In this document: piece by piece, positions 1 to 12,870 of the stretch | Layout: every line of letters begins with the position of its first letter | How positions within the stretch are numbered: the first letter of the stretch is position 1 | From: Sambucus nigra | Taxonomy: Eukaryota > Streptophyta > Magnoliopsida > Dipsacales > Adoxaceae | Reading direction: 5' to 3' | Length of the DNA stretch: 64,000 nucleotides | Assembly: GCA_949130495.1 (NCBI GenBank) | Contig: OX422218.1 | Coordinates: forward strand, 43,098,651 to 43,162,650 | The notes under the pieces: model-generated | What the model was told of the DNA's origin: nothing | Seen by the model: the letters and a program-made list of their open reading frames with translations, nothing else | Databases searched by the model: none | Made by a program: the position numbers and the translations under genes

Positions 1-144
1 TATACTCACCCTGCTCCTCAAGCCATGAGATTCACCCTAATTATAAAACCTCCCATGATAGCACTACAAGGGTATGTATTCCTATAAATATTATTCACAT
101 AAATATTTATAAAGCACATTAGTATATATATATACTACACATCA

Positions 145-197
<53 letters not shown>

Positions 198-1775
198 CTA
201 GGCTACTCCGTCCACAATTATCGTAACACTAGCCTAACATTCCCAAGTCTATATACCGACTTGATATTGAAATAATTCCCACATTATTTATTTATCACTC
301 AAGTTGTGTTACCTTACTAAACTTCCCGAACTTGCTCCCTCGGTCCAAAATTTCATCATGTAGAACTTATTCCTTAAATTCCACATATTAAGGTTAACAC
401 CCTTTTATTTTGAATATTCCATAATTGATTATATAAACCTATAATAAATTAACTTGACCAAATCCGTGCCTAAGCACTCGTAGAACTAGCCCAAATTTCA
501 CCCAAGTTAATATACCAAATCAATTGAATCAATCACGCTTTAATTACTTTATTATCTCATCATTACTCAACCAATAAACCCAGACTCGCTCACTTACCCC
601 GCAACATAATATTCATAATTTATGACCCAAAATTCTCGTTAATAAATTTTGCACACTCATTAATCTAAGGTTTTCAATTACTCAATTTAAACCTTAATTC
701 TCTTATGAAATATTTTGTTAATTATCCCAATACTTGTCTTACTTTATGTAAACATAATCTCCACCTTACGCCTAATGTCCGTATTATCGAACAATAGTCA
801 CAATCAATCAATCGAGGCAACCACCAATGGAATAACCAGTAAAAATAACATTTCTTAAAATTTACCTCACCAATCTGCCCAGATTTTAAAATGTCGTTTT
901 GAGGCATTTTGAACCCCCCTTTTTTTTTGGAGAAAACGTATCCGAGAACAAAATGCAAAAAATGGAATTTTCTACGAGTCATCGCAGACAGAATAGCTAG
1001 TTTGGGAACAAAAACGTCTCAAAATAGTTTCTAAAACGACGGTTTAATTTACCCATTTTCATAGACTTCTTCAAATTCAAGAAGTTGTTCTACAATTTAA
1101 TCCTACCCATCAAAACCCAATTTAGATATCAACTAACCCAAAAACCATATCATCTAATCACACCCACTGTGATATGAATAGAAATCAGCAATTAATTTAA
1201 AAACAAGTTTAATTACTTGCCTTAAGGTTCGTAGGGTCTGAATCCATTGGTGTACATGAAGATTATTTGGTGAAGAACACACACATTTGTGCTTAATTTT
1301 GGCACTCATGATTTCACCAATTGCACCCATTTTTCTCTCTCTCAAATGGGTTTTCTAAAATCTGTAATATTTGCCACACCCTCTCACTTTTAGGGTTTAA
1401 TAGCTCAATCACGATTTTAGGCTTGTGGGTATAAAAAGGGCCTAAACACTCTTATGTTTGCTTAAACATGCCTAAAAATGCCCCAAGACCCATTTACTAT
1501 CCATGGGGACATTTTTTCAACTATTTTGACCCATCCGGACTCAACCGCGTACTTAGAGTTGCAATCTGAATTAATTTATAACATTCTCCAATATTTTGAC
1601 CCAAAAGTGCGACACACGAATAATGTAAATCCTTAAATCTCAATTCTCCAATTTAAGTAGATCCTCTAATTTAAATAAACTCGCCAAATAATAAATTTTA
1701 TTTCTCCCAATAAAAAAAATTCAACTTTTTCCAAAATAATTAAATCAAAAGTCGTCGAATTTATGGGGAGTTACA
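1..1775 (-). mobile_element. Truncated LTR of family D chromovirus-like retrotransposon
   Basis: Read on the minus strand, this LTR starts with TGTAACTCCCC at 1775 and runs off the left edge. It is recognisably the same family as the plus-strand LTR at 9458-12755. Shared stretches include the region around the splice-donor-like AGGCAAGT (here 1215-1222, reverse complement), the leader text beside it, and the region around the (TA)n tract near GGCTAGTGTTACG. No polypurine tract lies just right of 1775, so that side is probably old flanking DNA rather than element interior. The short reading frames inside are not conserved with the other copy and are not called as genes. Confidence 0.75.
149..195. 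repeat. (TA)n microsatellite
   Basis: An uninterrupted AT dinucleotide run. It lies at the position that corresponds to the (TA)n tract near 11107 in the plus-strand family D LTR, so the tract is an old component of the LTR. Confidence 0.95.
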
Positions 1776-2768
1776 AATAAGAGAACCAATGTATTTATTA
1801 AAATGCATAAAATTGAGAAATCCATTATTTTCAATAACGGAAAATTTTAGTAATCACTATAAGATAGTTAAGAAAACACTAAAAATGGAAAAAGACATAC
1901 TTGTGAGCTTTATTACCAAATATGAGAATTTTGAGGTTTCGAGAACTTAAACATTCTCAAATAGCCAAAACATAATTCATCCCCAGAAAAAGGTGATTTT
2001 TAATTATTAGATCCTTTCTGATTGACGAAAAAAATAAAAAATAATCTGCCCTGAGTAAGTTGATAATTTTAATTTCAATTATTGCTTATTAGAGGTATAA
2101 GAAAACTTTCAATGAAAATGTTTCAAATATTTAGATTTGTAGTTTTACAAAATAAGTGACTTTAAATACATAATTAAAATTATCATATAATAAAATCATA
2201 ATAAGGGAACCAAAACCAATTTTAATTTGTTCAAAAAAAATTAAGTGTGAAAAATCTCATTTTATGAAAATTTTCTTTTACGTGATTATACAGATACACC
2301 AATTAATTCATTTAGTTGCACTCAAAGATATCCTAAATTGATTTATCCTTAATTGTGCTTTAATATGTAATTCATAGAGTGTGAAAATAATTTAATTTCA
2401 TGGAACATACATGCACACACATATTACGTAATGTATATAAAAATTGATACCCAAAAAATATATTTTACACAATTCTTAATGGATAATTTAAGGTCTAAAT
2501 ATAGATTCATACAGAATAATCTAATGTTTATAATAATAGATTAAGGCACTTTCTTCCTAATCCAACATTATATAAATATTAGTGTCAACATTATTTAATA
2601 ATAATTTTTGGACCTTATGCATCAAAATAGATTATACACAGTAATCTAATATGCCAAAAGTATTGTTGTCAAACCCCTAAATCGTAAGTTTAATATTCAA
2701 AACTTTATATTGAATATTTTTCTCAATACCAAATACTGCATAATATGAATATTAGAACACTCAATTAA

Positions 2769-2804
<36 letters not shown>

Positions 2805-2981
2805 GTATACCACAAAATATCAAAAAGTTTGTTTTCAAAAAATGGAAAATTTTGAGAAATCACAATAATAACATAAAAAAAAAATTCAGAATCACTCTCC
2901 AATTTGCGAAATCAAAAAATATAATTTTCGTTAAAGAGATATAAAACTAAACTTTATATCCAAACCGTTTTTTTACTTTCA

Positions 2982-3201
2982 CAGATTCAGTGACAGTAAA
3001 ATAAAACATTGCAGTAAGTTTTACACATTAATATAAATAGATTCAGTGACAGGAAATCAGAACGTCACAAAATGTTTTACATATAACTCTTAACAGATTC
3101 GGCGACAGAAAATAAGAATTTCACAAAAAGTTTTACATATAGCTCTTAACAAATTCAACCATGGAAAATCATAATGTCGCATAAAGTTTCATTCATTAAC
3201 A
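2982..3201. repeat. 56-bp tandem repeat, four copies
   Basis: Units start at about 2982, 3039, 3094 and 3150. Each begins with a variant of CAGATTCAGTGACAG and contains a variant of AAGTTTTACATATA. The copies diverge progressively and the last is the most degraded. Confidence 0.8.
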
Positions 3202-3350
3202 CAAGCAGTATTTCAAACTAAATCAAAACAAGAGTCGTTAAATAAATAAATAAAAGCATCACACAAGTCTCAAAATTTAAAATACAAAATTTGTTATAAA
3301 ATATGATTTCCATATTTAGACATAAAGGATAATTATGTGATCTAAACCTT

Positions 3351-3363
3351 GGCTCTGATACCA
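3351..3363 (-). promoter_or_regulatory. Primer-binding-site-like sequence (tRNA-iMet)
   Basis: The plus strand reads GGCTCTGATACCA, which equals the 3' end of plant initiator-Met tRNA, so the minus strand is complementary to it. No clear TG...CA LTR end abuts it, so it is a relic. The 56-bp repeats lie downstream in the same sense. Confidence 0.5.
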
Positions 3364-3452
3364 CATATCTATAATACTATAAAATGCTTTACAAGAATTT
3401 AGTATCCCTTATCAACCAAGATATCCACGTAAGCAGGCTGATGTAATTCTCA

Positions 3453-6400
3453 TGTAACAACCCGCCTAATGGGATACCGGGTGATCACTCCTATATCAAA
3501 TTAAAACAGGAGTCACATATGGATCATCCTTAGCATCACTGTCGAAAATCCATTTTTTTTTACTAATATCCTATTAGGCGAGCGTTAAAAACTTTACTTA
3601 ACTACTCTTTTTACGATTAAAATAAAACATCCACAAGTTAATACGTAAATGAAACTGAAATAAATTAAAATAACCGAACACTCAGTTCAAATATATAACC
3701 ATATCGAATGCTGTACTGAAAGAATAAATAAATGCAATTGAGCCATTGGCTCGAATGTTTATACAATACCTCCTATCTAGAGTACAACGATGGAAGCGGC
3801 TATCAAAAACCAGCACGCATCCACAGCTGCTGCAGCTGACGTCTGACTCTAAAGAATTGTCATCCAGGCGTCCCTGTGTCTGGACACCTATATATATACA
3901 GTATAGAGAAAGAAAGGAGAGTAGACAAATGGGTCAGAGCCCGAATGTTTGAAAATATTTTGCAAGTGCATAAATGCTTTATTTTTAGAAAAATAGTTTT
4001 ATCTCATATTTAAGTTTGGTATCGCACTCCCATGAGATACCCCTCACCTCTCCGCTAATAGTGCACTCCTAGCGCAACTATCTAGAACATGCTAGTCAAG
4101 ATACCCTGCTAAACTAGTCTATCACCCCACCACTATCTACCCTAGATAGTCCAAGTAATGTACTAAGGGCTAAGATTCACCCCAGTCTCAACGCTATGCC
4201 ATGTTCGTGCGTGGGGTGTCTCGCAAAGCGAAATCCAAACAGGGAACCCCCCCGATACACTACTACGCGGCACGATCAATAGTCGAGATCCGTCAGTCCC
4301 TAAGTACAGAAAGATATATAATAATATATATACCATAAGAATTAATAATATAAGAGCACTAAGGATTAAACTTCTCCCCAGTCTCAACACACTGCCATAT
4401 TCGTGCGTGGGGTGTCTCGCGAAGCGAAATCCAAACATGTAACCCCCCCGATACACTACTATGCGGCAAGGTCGATCATCGGGATCAATTAGACCCTCGG
4501 TACTCGATTCATCCATATATACATATTCATATTTTTACCATAACCATACGGATCTATCTCTCGGACTGAGGATTCATATATCAAGTATTTATCAATACTT
4601 TTATTTTTCTCAAAATTTCCCATTTCCCTTTTTATACTCAGGAAATGTAAATATAAAAGCCAATTCATTATCATGAATTGCTTTAACAAATCATATACCT
4701 TTTAAAAGCCAATTTTATTATCATAAAAATGCTTTTCCTTTTTAAATCATCCCACTTCCCTTTTTATACTCAGGAAATGTACCCAAAGCCATTTTCATTA
4801 TCATGAAAATGCTTTGATCATATCATATGCTTCCACATCCCTTCTTACATCCGGGAGTGTTACCGAAGCCAAACCTTTATCCCATTTCCCTTTTTATACT
4901 CAGGAAATGTAAATTAAAGCCAATCCATTATCATGAATTGCTTTAATAAATCTAAGACCGCCCCTCCGGGTTTCCCCACTGGACGCGCCCCTAAATAGCT
5001 ATCATCTTCCAGGGCCTATCTATACAAGACAACCCGGGAACCTACCAACGACGGGAAGCGGCCATATTGCCTGCAGGAAAGTCAGGACCACACCCAGAAT
5101 CCCCTAACCAGCGCAGAAAAACAAATAACCGCCGATATGGCCTAGGGACTATATCCAACCTGCTCAACAGTCAGGAAGGCTTCACCACAACGCGCGCAAC
5201 TTCGCTTATGATAGCGATTTAGGGAGGTGTGTAACCATAATTTATTAATTATGAAAACCATTTATCTTTTTCCCATTTTGAAAATATTCATTTTTATTTT
5301 CAAAATCATTTATATCACATCATATATATACCTAATCACATAGTATACATATATACCATATATTCCTACCTGAATATATAAAAATGGCTATATTTGCCAA
5401 ACCATCTATATCGATGACCAATAATCCCAAAGATTCTCTCAAAGAATCATAATCATGCATTCATATATGCATGATACTAAACCCAAACTATTTTCTTACT
5501 TTAATAAGTAATATATATCAAAATCCCATCTATGGATTCATTTGGATATCTCCAATTATACCAATTCACTCTAAGTGAATATACACATATATAAATTCCC
5601 AATTCCTCAAGGCTTTAGGACGTAACCCTCCATTATTTCTTATTTGGAAGGGCCTTAAACATTAAAATCAAAAAGGAGAAATAATCCTAATCTCCAAAAT
5701 CTTGGGCTGAAAACAGTGCACCGGTCGACCGGTCCTAGACCCCCGGTCGACCGCGGGTGGCAAATAAGCCTACGAAACAAAGCAGTAAGCCCTTTCACCT
5801 TGACGCGGTCGACCGGCCATAGGGGCGCGATCGACCGGTCACACCAGGTCTCCCAAAACATTAATTCCTTAATTTCCTTAACCAACAACCCAAATTCATT
5901 TTCGGGGTTTCTAAACTACCCCAAAAATTATCCCGAACATCTACGACATTAATTCTAGCCGTAAATTTTCCAATTCCCGATTTGATTTCCGAGTTTATGA
6001 TTTCTACCCGGAGCTGTCATCTTGTAAAAATCATATCAAATCGTAGAAAATTCAAGAAAATACGCGGTTGATGCCCACGCGACCGTATCGAAAAGATCTA
6101 CAACTTTCGTGTTTTGGCCGAAAACTAAATTAATTCTTTTCCTGGCCAAAAAGGCCCCCTAAGGTGACGGGTTTACTATTCATCACCTTCTTCAAGAAGG
6201 TTTCGGCCATTAAAGCTTCTCCCAAGCTTTTGTCACCTCACCCAACGTCCTACAACCTCAACCAACTACAAATACACATATATTAAGGGTTCTAAATATC
6301 CTAGAACCCAAAACCACCAATTAATTTAGGTTAAAACCTAAGTTCCATAAATTGAAATATTATTTGGGGTTTAATTGTTTTAACTCCCAAAAACCCGTTT

Positions 6401-7084
6401 TATCCACGATAACCCACCCCAAAACCATTAGGGTTTGTTTATACCAAACTACGGTATGAGATATTTATGCAAAAAGATAAATAAAGCAAGTAAACACTTG
6501 TCTCGTGGATAAAATCCGACGACCTCGAGTCGAATCCGGCGAAGTTTGCCCGAGATCTCCATTTCTCCTCCTCTTTCTCCTTTCTCTCTCTCTTCTCTCT
6601 CTTTTCTATCTTTCTTTCTTATTTCCTTTCCCTTTCTCCCTCTTTAAATAAGACAAAAAGGGGTTATACCCCTTAAAATCCAAAAACGACTCGTTTACCC
6701 AATTACGAGTTACTTTTACCTCTAAAATTACCCGAAACTCATTTTCGACAATCGGTCACTCTTTTCCGACTATCTCGGACATTTCGAGACTCACGGCGTA
6801 GTCGAAATTCCCATCCGAGGTACTTGACCGCAAATCACTATTCCAACCCAAAATAAATAAATGCGGGTTTTCCAATTAAAAATCCTACCTCGTGTCGCTT
6901 TTCTCCATGACAACATATAATTAAAATGTTTCGACCTATATGGTCCCAAAAATAAGCAGAACATCCTTCGAAAATCATTCAATCCTCGAAAATCCCAAAA
7001 ATTACTATTTCGGGAAATTCCTCAAATCTCTAATTATAATTAATTATGGAATTTAATCGTCTCCAAAAAGGACGGGTTGTTACA
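3453..7084 (-). mobile_element. Solo LTR, family B (chromovirus type)
   Basis: A 3632-bp LTR with TG...CA ends (TGTAACAACCCG at the left, GGTTGTTACA at the right), flanked by a perfect 5-bp duplication, tctca, at 3448-3452 and 7085-7089. There is no internal region, so it arose by LTR-LTR recombination. It is homologous to the LTRs at 17751-21323 and 36767-40423. Read on the minus strand it carries an inverted repeat AAGGGGTTATACCCCTT (6658-6674) beside a TATA-like TATTTAAAG, a purine-rich leader, a decayed donor-like AGACAAGT near 6496, a GGTCGACC palindrome block (5721-5839), two copies of a conserved box (4205-4263, 4401-4460), a GCTCTGA hairpin (3931-3943) and a 22-nt hairpin (3867-3888). 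Confidence 0.95.
5721..5839. repeat. Palindrome block, GGTCGACC type
   Basis: Four self-complementary GTCGAC or ATCGAC cores lie within 119 bp: two in the first 40 bp and two at the end, separated by non-palindromic spacer. Both other B-family LTRs keep the block at the same position. Confidence 0.9.
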
Positions 7085-7089
7085 TCTCA

Positions 7090-9457
7090 TTTCTCTCCCC
7101 TATCAAATATTTTTCCATCGCATTTCTTTTCTATACACCAAAATTCCCCCGTCTGTCCATCTCTATCAAACCCTTCGTATTTGCTTATTTAAATTCTTTA
7201 ACCATCAACATCACGCAAACCGACTTTAGTCGAGGCAGATCCGTACATAGTTATCTTCTCAATACTTCAGACCGTTGCAAAGAAACTTGGTGTTGAGATG
7301 TCACCGACCAAAGATGGGAGGGAGAGTCCTCCCTTTTCAAATCTTCTATTCAGATTAATTGCGATTTGTGGTGGCTACTATATTTGATTATTTTCTCAAT
7401 ACATCAACATATATCGATGGGTATACTATATATCAAATCTGCGATTTATGGTGGGTACTATATTTCAGATTTGGTATTCAAAATCATTGCAGATCTAGAC
7501 ATCGCGATCTTCTCTATACATCGAAATCCGACGTTTGATGGGTACCATGGTGGTTAACTATCCCTGTAAGTGTTATGGAAGATCGTAAAGATCTATTCGG
7601 TCTGGTGTTTGACAACCATATCTGAATTTGCAATTTTGTGTTTGGTCATGTTCTTGGAAATGGACGGGATTTTTTTTTAATGATTTGAGTTTATAATTTA
7701 TATTTTTTAAAATTAGTATTAAATCATCATCAATTTAATGGGATCAAGTAGAAAGATAAGTAATTTTTGTAATGGAATTTTAATATTCGTTTTAATTTAC
7801 TGCCTATTTTTTGTATTGTGGTTTATTTTCTGATTAACCACCATCTATATAGTACATAATGTTTGGTAAGAATACGATTCAATACCAGAGAGTTAAATCC
7901 GTAGGCGGATATTTTTCTGCTTTCGAGGGACCCAGTTGGACTATGGATTCAACTTGCATGCCATATTTCTCCTTTTTTATTAGTCATCATCTAATCTCTT
8001 AATTTTTATGTCATTTGTTTTTTTAATATTAGATGTGAAACTAGAATGAAGATTGCATACAAAAGAAACATGAAAAACATGGCATTACACATAAATAACA
8101 ACTGTTTTAATGAAACTTGAAAACCAATTTTTTATTGTTGATTTCTTCACAAACATGTAAATCGAGAATGGTAAAGGGGAGAGTCATTATTTGTGACTAG
8201 ATTTAAGTGTAAGTAGAAAATAATTTGTATTACTCATTCTCATTCATCTGTGTATTTTTGCAGGATATCTTCGGATAGCTATTCACACTTTGGAACCATA
8301 TAGTGAAAGGGTTTAAATTTGGTCTATTTATTTGTATATACAAAGGTTTTATTTTGGGTCCATTTCTCTCTCTAATGCATTTATCTCTCTATATAATGGG
8401 TTTGTTTTTTCGGGTATAATTTACCTATATACATATATGTATATGTTAATCAAAAAGTGAAGAAGTTACTGAATGTGTTGCTCTTTTGTATTTTCCTTTA
8501 TGTTCTTTTAATTTACTTTTATTCTTAATAGCGATTTTCTATCACAGGAGTAGGTTTGATATTGAAGCAATGGTGTTTTCTGAAATAAACTTTTGTGTTC
8601 ATATATAAGAGATTTTGTTTTTCAATTTTTTTTACATCCATTTAAATTATATTTGCTCTTAAGTGTATCCTTATGACGTTGTGTTTGGAAAAATTGAGTA
8701 GATAGGTAAGCACTTGATTTGACTTCTCAAGTTTTGCCCAAAGGATATCAATAACATCTCTTTACCGGCCGAAGGGATGAGAAAATCGATTCTTCAACAA
8801 TCGTCTTACTCACGCATCGCGCGGGTTTACACATAGTGTAAACATAAATTAAAGGACACATAATTAATTGTTTATATTGATATATAAATTTAACGTATGA
8901 ATATCCAATTCGCTATGTTTTTGTTCGTTAATAATACAAACAATGTATATTATACATTTAACATTAGGATCTACAATAGACATGATTATCATATACAATT
9001 ATAATGAGAAATATAAAATTAAATTATGACATACCTCCATCATGTCAAAAATAGAAAGATTGGCGGAGCAGTCAATCTTAGCAATGTCTAATCAGGCTAA
9101 ATTTCGGATCACGACTTCCTCTTTTATACGGAAAGAACATAATCCAATTTCGGCACGTTTCCAATAGCTGGATCTTCTTTCATTCCTAAAATAGTATTTC
9201 GAAAATTAACATAAATTTGAATATTTGGATTAATCTCCATTATCCTATAATTTTATTATGTTGTCTTTTCTTGTGTCTAAATCATGGATAGTCAGACACT
9301 TATTTATAGGCAGGCATAGGAACCAAATATCCAACAATCACTTAATCTTAACCGCCCATCAAGGTAGATAACCAAAAGTCATTTGGACTCTTTATATTTG
9401 GAGTACCCTTTGATTAATCAAAGTGACTCTTAGTATTAATCAAATAATGGAACATAC
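7090..9457. other. Non-coding stretch with a possible decayed Helitron end
   Basis: No convincing gene. The start (7090-7200) is a pyrimidine-rich, 5'UTR-like sequence. Around 7260-7550 short segments such as GCGATTTRTGGTGG recur. From 7660 to 8700 it is T-rich. A Helitron 3'-end-like sequence lies near 8811-8836. The 9020-9320 part, read on the minus strand, has a TATA-like CTATAAATAAG near 9305 followed by a 38-codon open frame (9124-9240) that matches no family I know. Confidence 0.45.
8811..8836 (+). mobile_element. Possible decayed Helitron 3' terminus
   Basis: The sequence CTCACGCATCGCGCGGG forms a weak hairpin and is followed within about 10 nt by CATAGT, close to the Helitron ending of hairpin plus CTAG with host T. 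One stem pair and the CTAG are imperfect. A perfect 19-bp inverted repeat, GTTTACACATAGTGTAAAC, straddles the same point (8824-8842). No matching 5' end is assigned. Confidence 0.3.
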
Positions 9458-10800
9458 TGTAACACCCTGTAATTCTAAGGACTTAGAATTTAATTATTTT
9501 CGGGAGAAATAGAACTTAATTAATTTGAAGAATTCAAATTTATGAATTAGAGAATTTATTTAAGTCGGATGAATTATTTAAATTAGTGAATTGACATTTA
9601 ATTAATTTGGAGCATCTTTGCATTTTGCATGTGTAGAATTTTGAGGTTTAAATTAGAGAATGTTATAAAGTAATTCAGATGTCAATTCTGAGTGCACGGT
9701 TGAGTCTGAATATGATGAGATAGTTGGAAAAGTGTACCCGAGGGTGGTAAATGGGTCATGGGGTATTTTTATGCATGACCGGGCTCACGCATGAGTATTT
9801 GGGCTATTTTAATTAGGCCCATAAGTGGAAAAACGGGATTAGCACTTTATAACCAAAAAGTGAGAGTTGGGGCAGCCATATCTCATTTTAGAATACATAA
9901 ATCTATACATTGGAGAAAAGGGATAATTTGAGGATCTTTTGGGGAGCCAATTTGGAGGAAGATTTGGGTGCCTGTGTTAAACCTATCATCTTCATCAAAA
10001 GATCCAGACTCTACGAATTTATAAGGCAAGTGGTTAAATTGCTTCAATGTAAATTAGTGATATTCAATTCATATCATAGTAGGTGTTATACAAATGATTT
10101 TTGGATTGGGTTGATACAAATTGGGTTTTCATTTAGGGAACTTATAAATCAAGTTTTTGGGACTGTTATGATAAGGTCTTATGAATTCTATGCTGTGAAG
10201 AAATTATAAGTTAATTAGAGAAATTTATTGATTTCAAGTTGGGTAACAATCGTATGTATTCATATATTTATTATCAATTGGAGATAGAAATTAGGAATTA
10301 AGATATTGGGACTTGTTTTGATTCGTAAGAATTATTGTGTAAATTATGGGTAAAAAGCTTCACGGAAGTTGTTAATGGCGATTCTGTTTCGTAGTCCTCT
10401 AGAAAATGGCATTTTCTAACTTTTGTTCTCTAATACGGTTTCTCCAAAACGGCCCCAAAATGCCCCAAAACGTCATTTTAAAAATCTGGGCAGATTGAGT
10501 AAATTGAAAAACTCATATTAATCATTGTGCAAACTTTATCGAGGAGAATTGTGAATATTAACTAGGGATATTGTATTATGGACCAAGGTGGTGTCCGGAT
10601 ATTTTGGTTGAGTGACGCCATGATAATAGATTAATTAATCGGGGATTAATTAATTAAAGCTAATAGCTGAAATAATTTATTATAGGACGATGTAATAAAT
10701 TGTTAAATATTATTTAATTAGGAGAGTTCTCTTTATAATGGAATTTTGAGGAGTGCGTTCTAAGAGATGGAAATTCAGGCCAGGCGAGCGAGTCCGGATA

Positions 10801-11075
10801 CATTGGTTGTGTGACACCAGAGAGATATCAAATTAATTAATGAGTTTATTAATTAAAATAGAGTCGGACCATAGACTCGGCGAGATAACAAGTTAATTAG
10901 TGGGCATATTAATTAAAATAGAGTCGGACCATACACTCAGGGAGATATTAAGTTAATTAATGGGCATATAAATTAAATTAGAGTTAGACCATAGAGTCGG
11001 GGATATATTAAATTAATTAATGGGTTAATTAATTAAATTAGAGTTGGACCATAGACTCGGGAATATGTTGGCTAG
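10801..11075. repeat. 60-bp tandem repeat, about 4.5 copies
   Basis: Units start at 10801, 10861, 10921 and 10981, with a partial one at 11041. Each unit has a GAGTYGGACCATAGACTC head and an AATTAATTAATGGG tail. The period is exactly 60 bp. It lies within the family D LTR. Confidence 0.9.
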
Positions 11076-11112
11076 TGTTACGGACTTTGTACACAGTAGC
11101 CGGGATTAAAAT

Positions 11113-11146
<34 letters not shown>

Positions 11147-11500
11147 TAGTGCGATAGTATATATATATTGTGTGCTCATAAATACTGGTGCCTAGGTATT
11201 TATTTAGAATTATATGCCCTAGTGTTATCGGGGGAGGTTGCGTGATGTGGGTGAATCCCATAACTTGAGGAGTAGAGCGAGTATATCCCCAGGTCATCGC
11301 GCCCAATTAGAGGTGGGCATTGAGATGATTGTCTTCACACTCGGGGGAATATGACAGCCTCCAATACGTTTATATTTCTATGTTATGATTCGACGGTGGC
11401 TAGTTGTCTTAGAAATCCAGGTGGGACTGAGTAAACCTGGGATGATAGCACTTTAGAGAATGCATCCAGTGAGGTATTACTCAGAAGTATGGTTTTAATT

Positions 11501-11941
11501 ATATTCAACATATGTGTAATTGTGGAATATAGTTCTACATATATAATTGAGTAGATAATTATATACGAGTAATTAAATACATGAAGATAATTTGTATTAC
11601 ATATATAACTCGTGAATGTTATATGGCTTTTAAGAGAGATTTTATTTATATTCAACAGATGTATAATTGTGGAATATAGTTGTAGGTATATAATGGAGTA
11701 GATAATTATATACAGGTAATTAAATACATGAAGAGAATTTGTGTTACTTATATAACTAGTGAATGTTATATGGCTTTTAAGAGCGATTTTATTTATATTC
11801 AACATATGTATAATTGTGGAATATAGTTCTACGTATATAATGTAGTAGCTAATTATATACGGGTAATTAAATACATGAAGATAATTTTTATTACTTATAT
11901 AACTAGTGAATGTTATATGGATTTTAAGAAAATGATTAATT
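11501..11941. repeat. 147-bp tandem repeat, three copies
   Basis: ATATTCAACA starts recur at 11501, 11648 and 11795, exactly 147 bp apart, and the units align along their full length with few differences. A minus-strand open frame crosses the array and is internally repeated. It is a by-product of the repeat, not a gene. Confidence 0.93.
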
Positions 11942-12755
11942 AAGTTAATGCGATAAATAACTTACGAAGTAAAGATACAAATTACTCGGGTTAGAGTATT
12001 GTTCAAGGAGTTTCATGACATGTCTAGTTGGACGGGATAGTGTAACTAGGAGGGTCAGGAAGAAAGCATTAGGCGTGTACTTAAGAGGAGGGGTGAGATG
12101 TATCTCAATGGAGTGCGACACTAACTTAAATATGAAGAGGATTCATACATTATAATTATTGCATTTTAATTCACTTGCAAAATATTTTCAAAAGGAATTT
12201 GGGCTCTGACCTCTACTTGGAAAATATTTTCAAAACCTTTTAGGTATCGAGCCATAGGGATGCCAAACTTGAAGATCTGTTATAAGGATGCGTAGCTGCA
12301 ACAGGTGTGGATGTTACAGGATTGGGACATACACGCTTCAGTCATTTCATTCCTAGAGTAGGATAAAGGAACATGATTTGCAACATGTGTCATTTCTTTC
12401 GGGCGTGTTGCCCCAACTATTTTTATTTTAGTCGGATTTTGTACTGGTTACTATTCTTTGTTGGATTATATTAGTGGATGTTGGTTTTCTGCCGATGGTT
12501 TAATTTGCTGGTCATTTATTGATTTATTCAATATTGCATTAGATTCATGGTTTGTGTGAATGGTTCGTATTGATATTTATATGGTTGTTGTTTTTAAATA
12601 AAAAGATTAAATTTTGACATCAACTTTTGAATACTAGGAGGTTAGTAAGTTTTAAAAAGTTTTCGATAGTGATGCTAAAAATGAATGATATGAGATTCCT
12701 GTTTTAATTTGATATAGGGATGGTCACCTAGTATTTTATTGGGCGAGGTGTCACA

Positions 12756-12870
12756 GATGGTATCAGAGCATCTGGTTCTAGTGTCCTTAGGATCTGTGTC
12801 GCTTTTTACGTTTTACCGTAGCACTCTTTGATGTAGAGCCTTATTGTAGGATTGTTTTATCCTTTACGTA
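12756..12870 (+). other. Primer site and leader stub of family D element
   Basis: TGGTATCAGAGC at 12758-12769 is the initiator-Met primer-binding site, 2 nt after the LTR end. The next 100 bp (CTGGTTCTAGTGTCCTTAGG and onwards) match the leader after the primer site of the element at 48118. Similarity then fades, and no gag follows, so the interior is deleted or replaced. Confidence 0.85.

Larger units (their letters stand above)
1776..3447. other. Non-coding AT-rich retroelement remnant
   Basis: No gene is visible. The stretch is very AT-rich with scattered short A and T runs and a (TA)n tract near 2768-2800. Its right part holds a four-copy tandem repeat and a primer-binding-site-like sequence, which suggests the leader of a decayed LTR element on the minus strand. 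It ends at the target-site duplication of the solo LTR that follows. Confidence 0.5.
9458..12755 (+). mobile_element. LTR of family D retrotransposon
   Basis: A 3298-bp LTR that begins TGTAACACCCTG and ends GGTGTCACA, followed 2 nt later by a tRNA-iMet primer site, so this is a 5' LTR. In order it holds a TATA-like CTTTATAACC near 9847, the donor-like AGGCAAGT (10024-10031), a 60-bp tandem repeat, a (TA)n tract, a 147-bp tandem repeat, a GGGCTCTGACC segment (12201-12211), a 22-nt hairpin (12243-12264) and TTTCGATAGTGATGCTA (12661-12677). No palindrome block like those of the other families is evident. The matching 3' LTR is not in the window on this strand. Confidence 0.9.

Noticed and set aside
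2982..3201. Regularly spaced repeats that could suggest a CRISPR array
   Set aside because: Repeats are adjacent and diverged with no unique spacers, and the DNA is plant nuclear.
9124..9240. 38-codon minus-strand frame after a TATA-like box
   Set aside because: Too short, no family signature, and the TATA-like sequence is unremarkable in AT-rich DNA.
11383..11805. 140-codon minus-strand frame with internal repetition
   Set aside because: It is the 147-bp tandem repeat read through. Changes between units do not look protein-conserving and no start context or domain is present.
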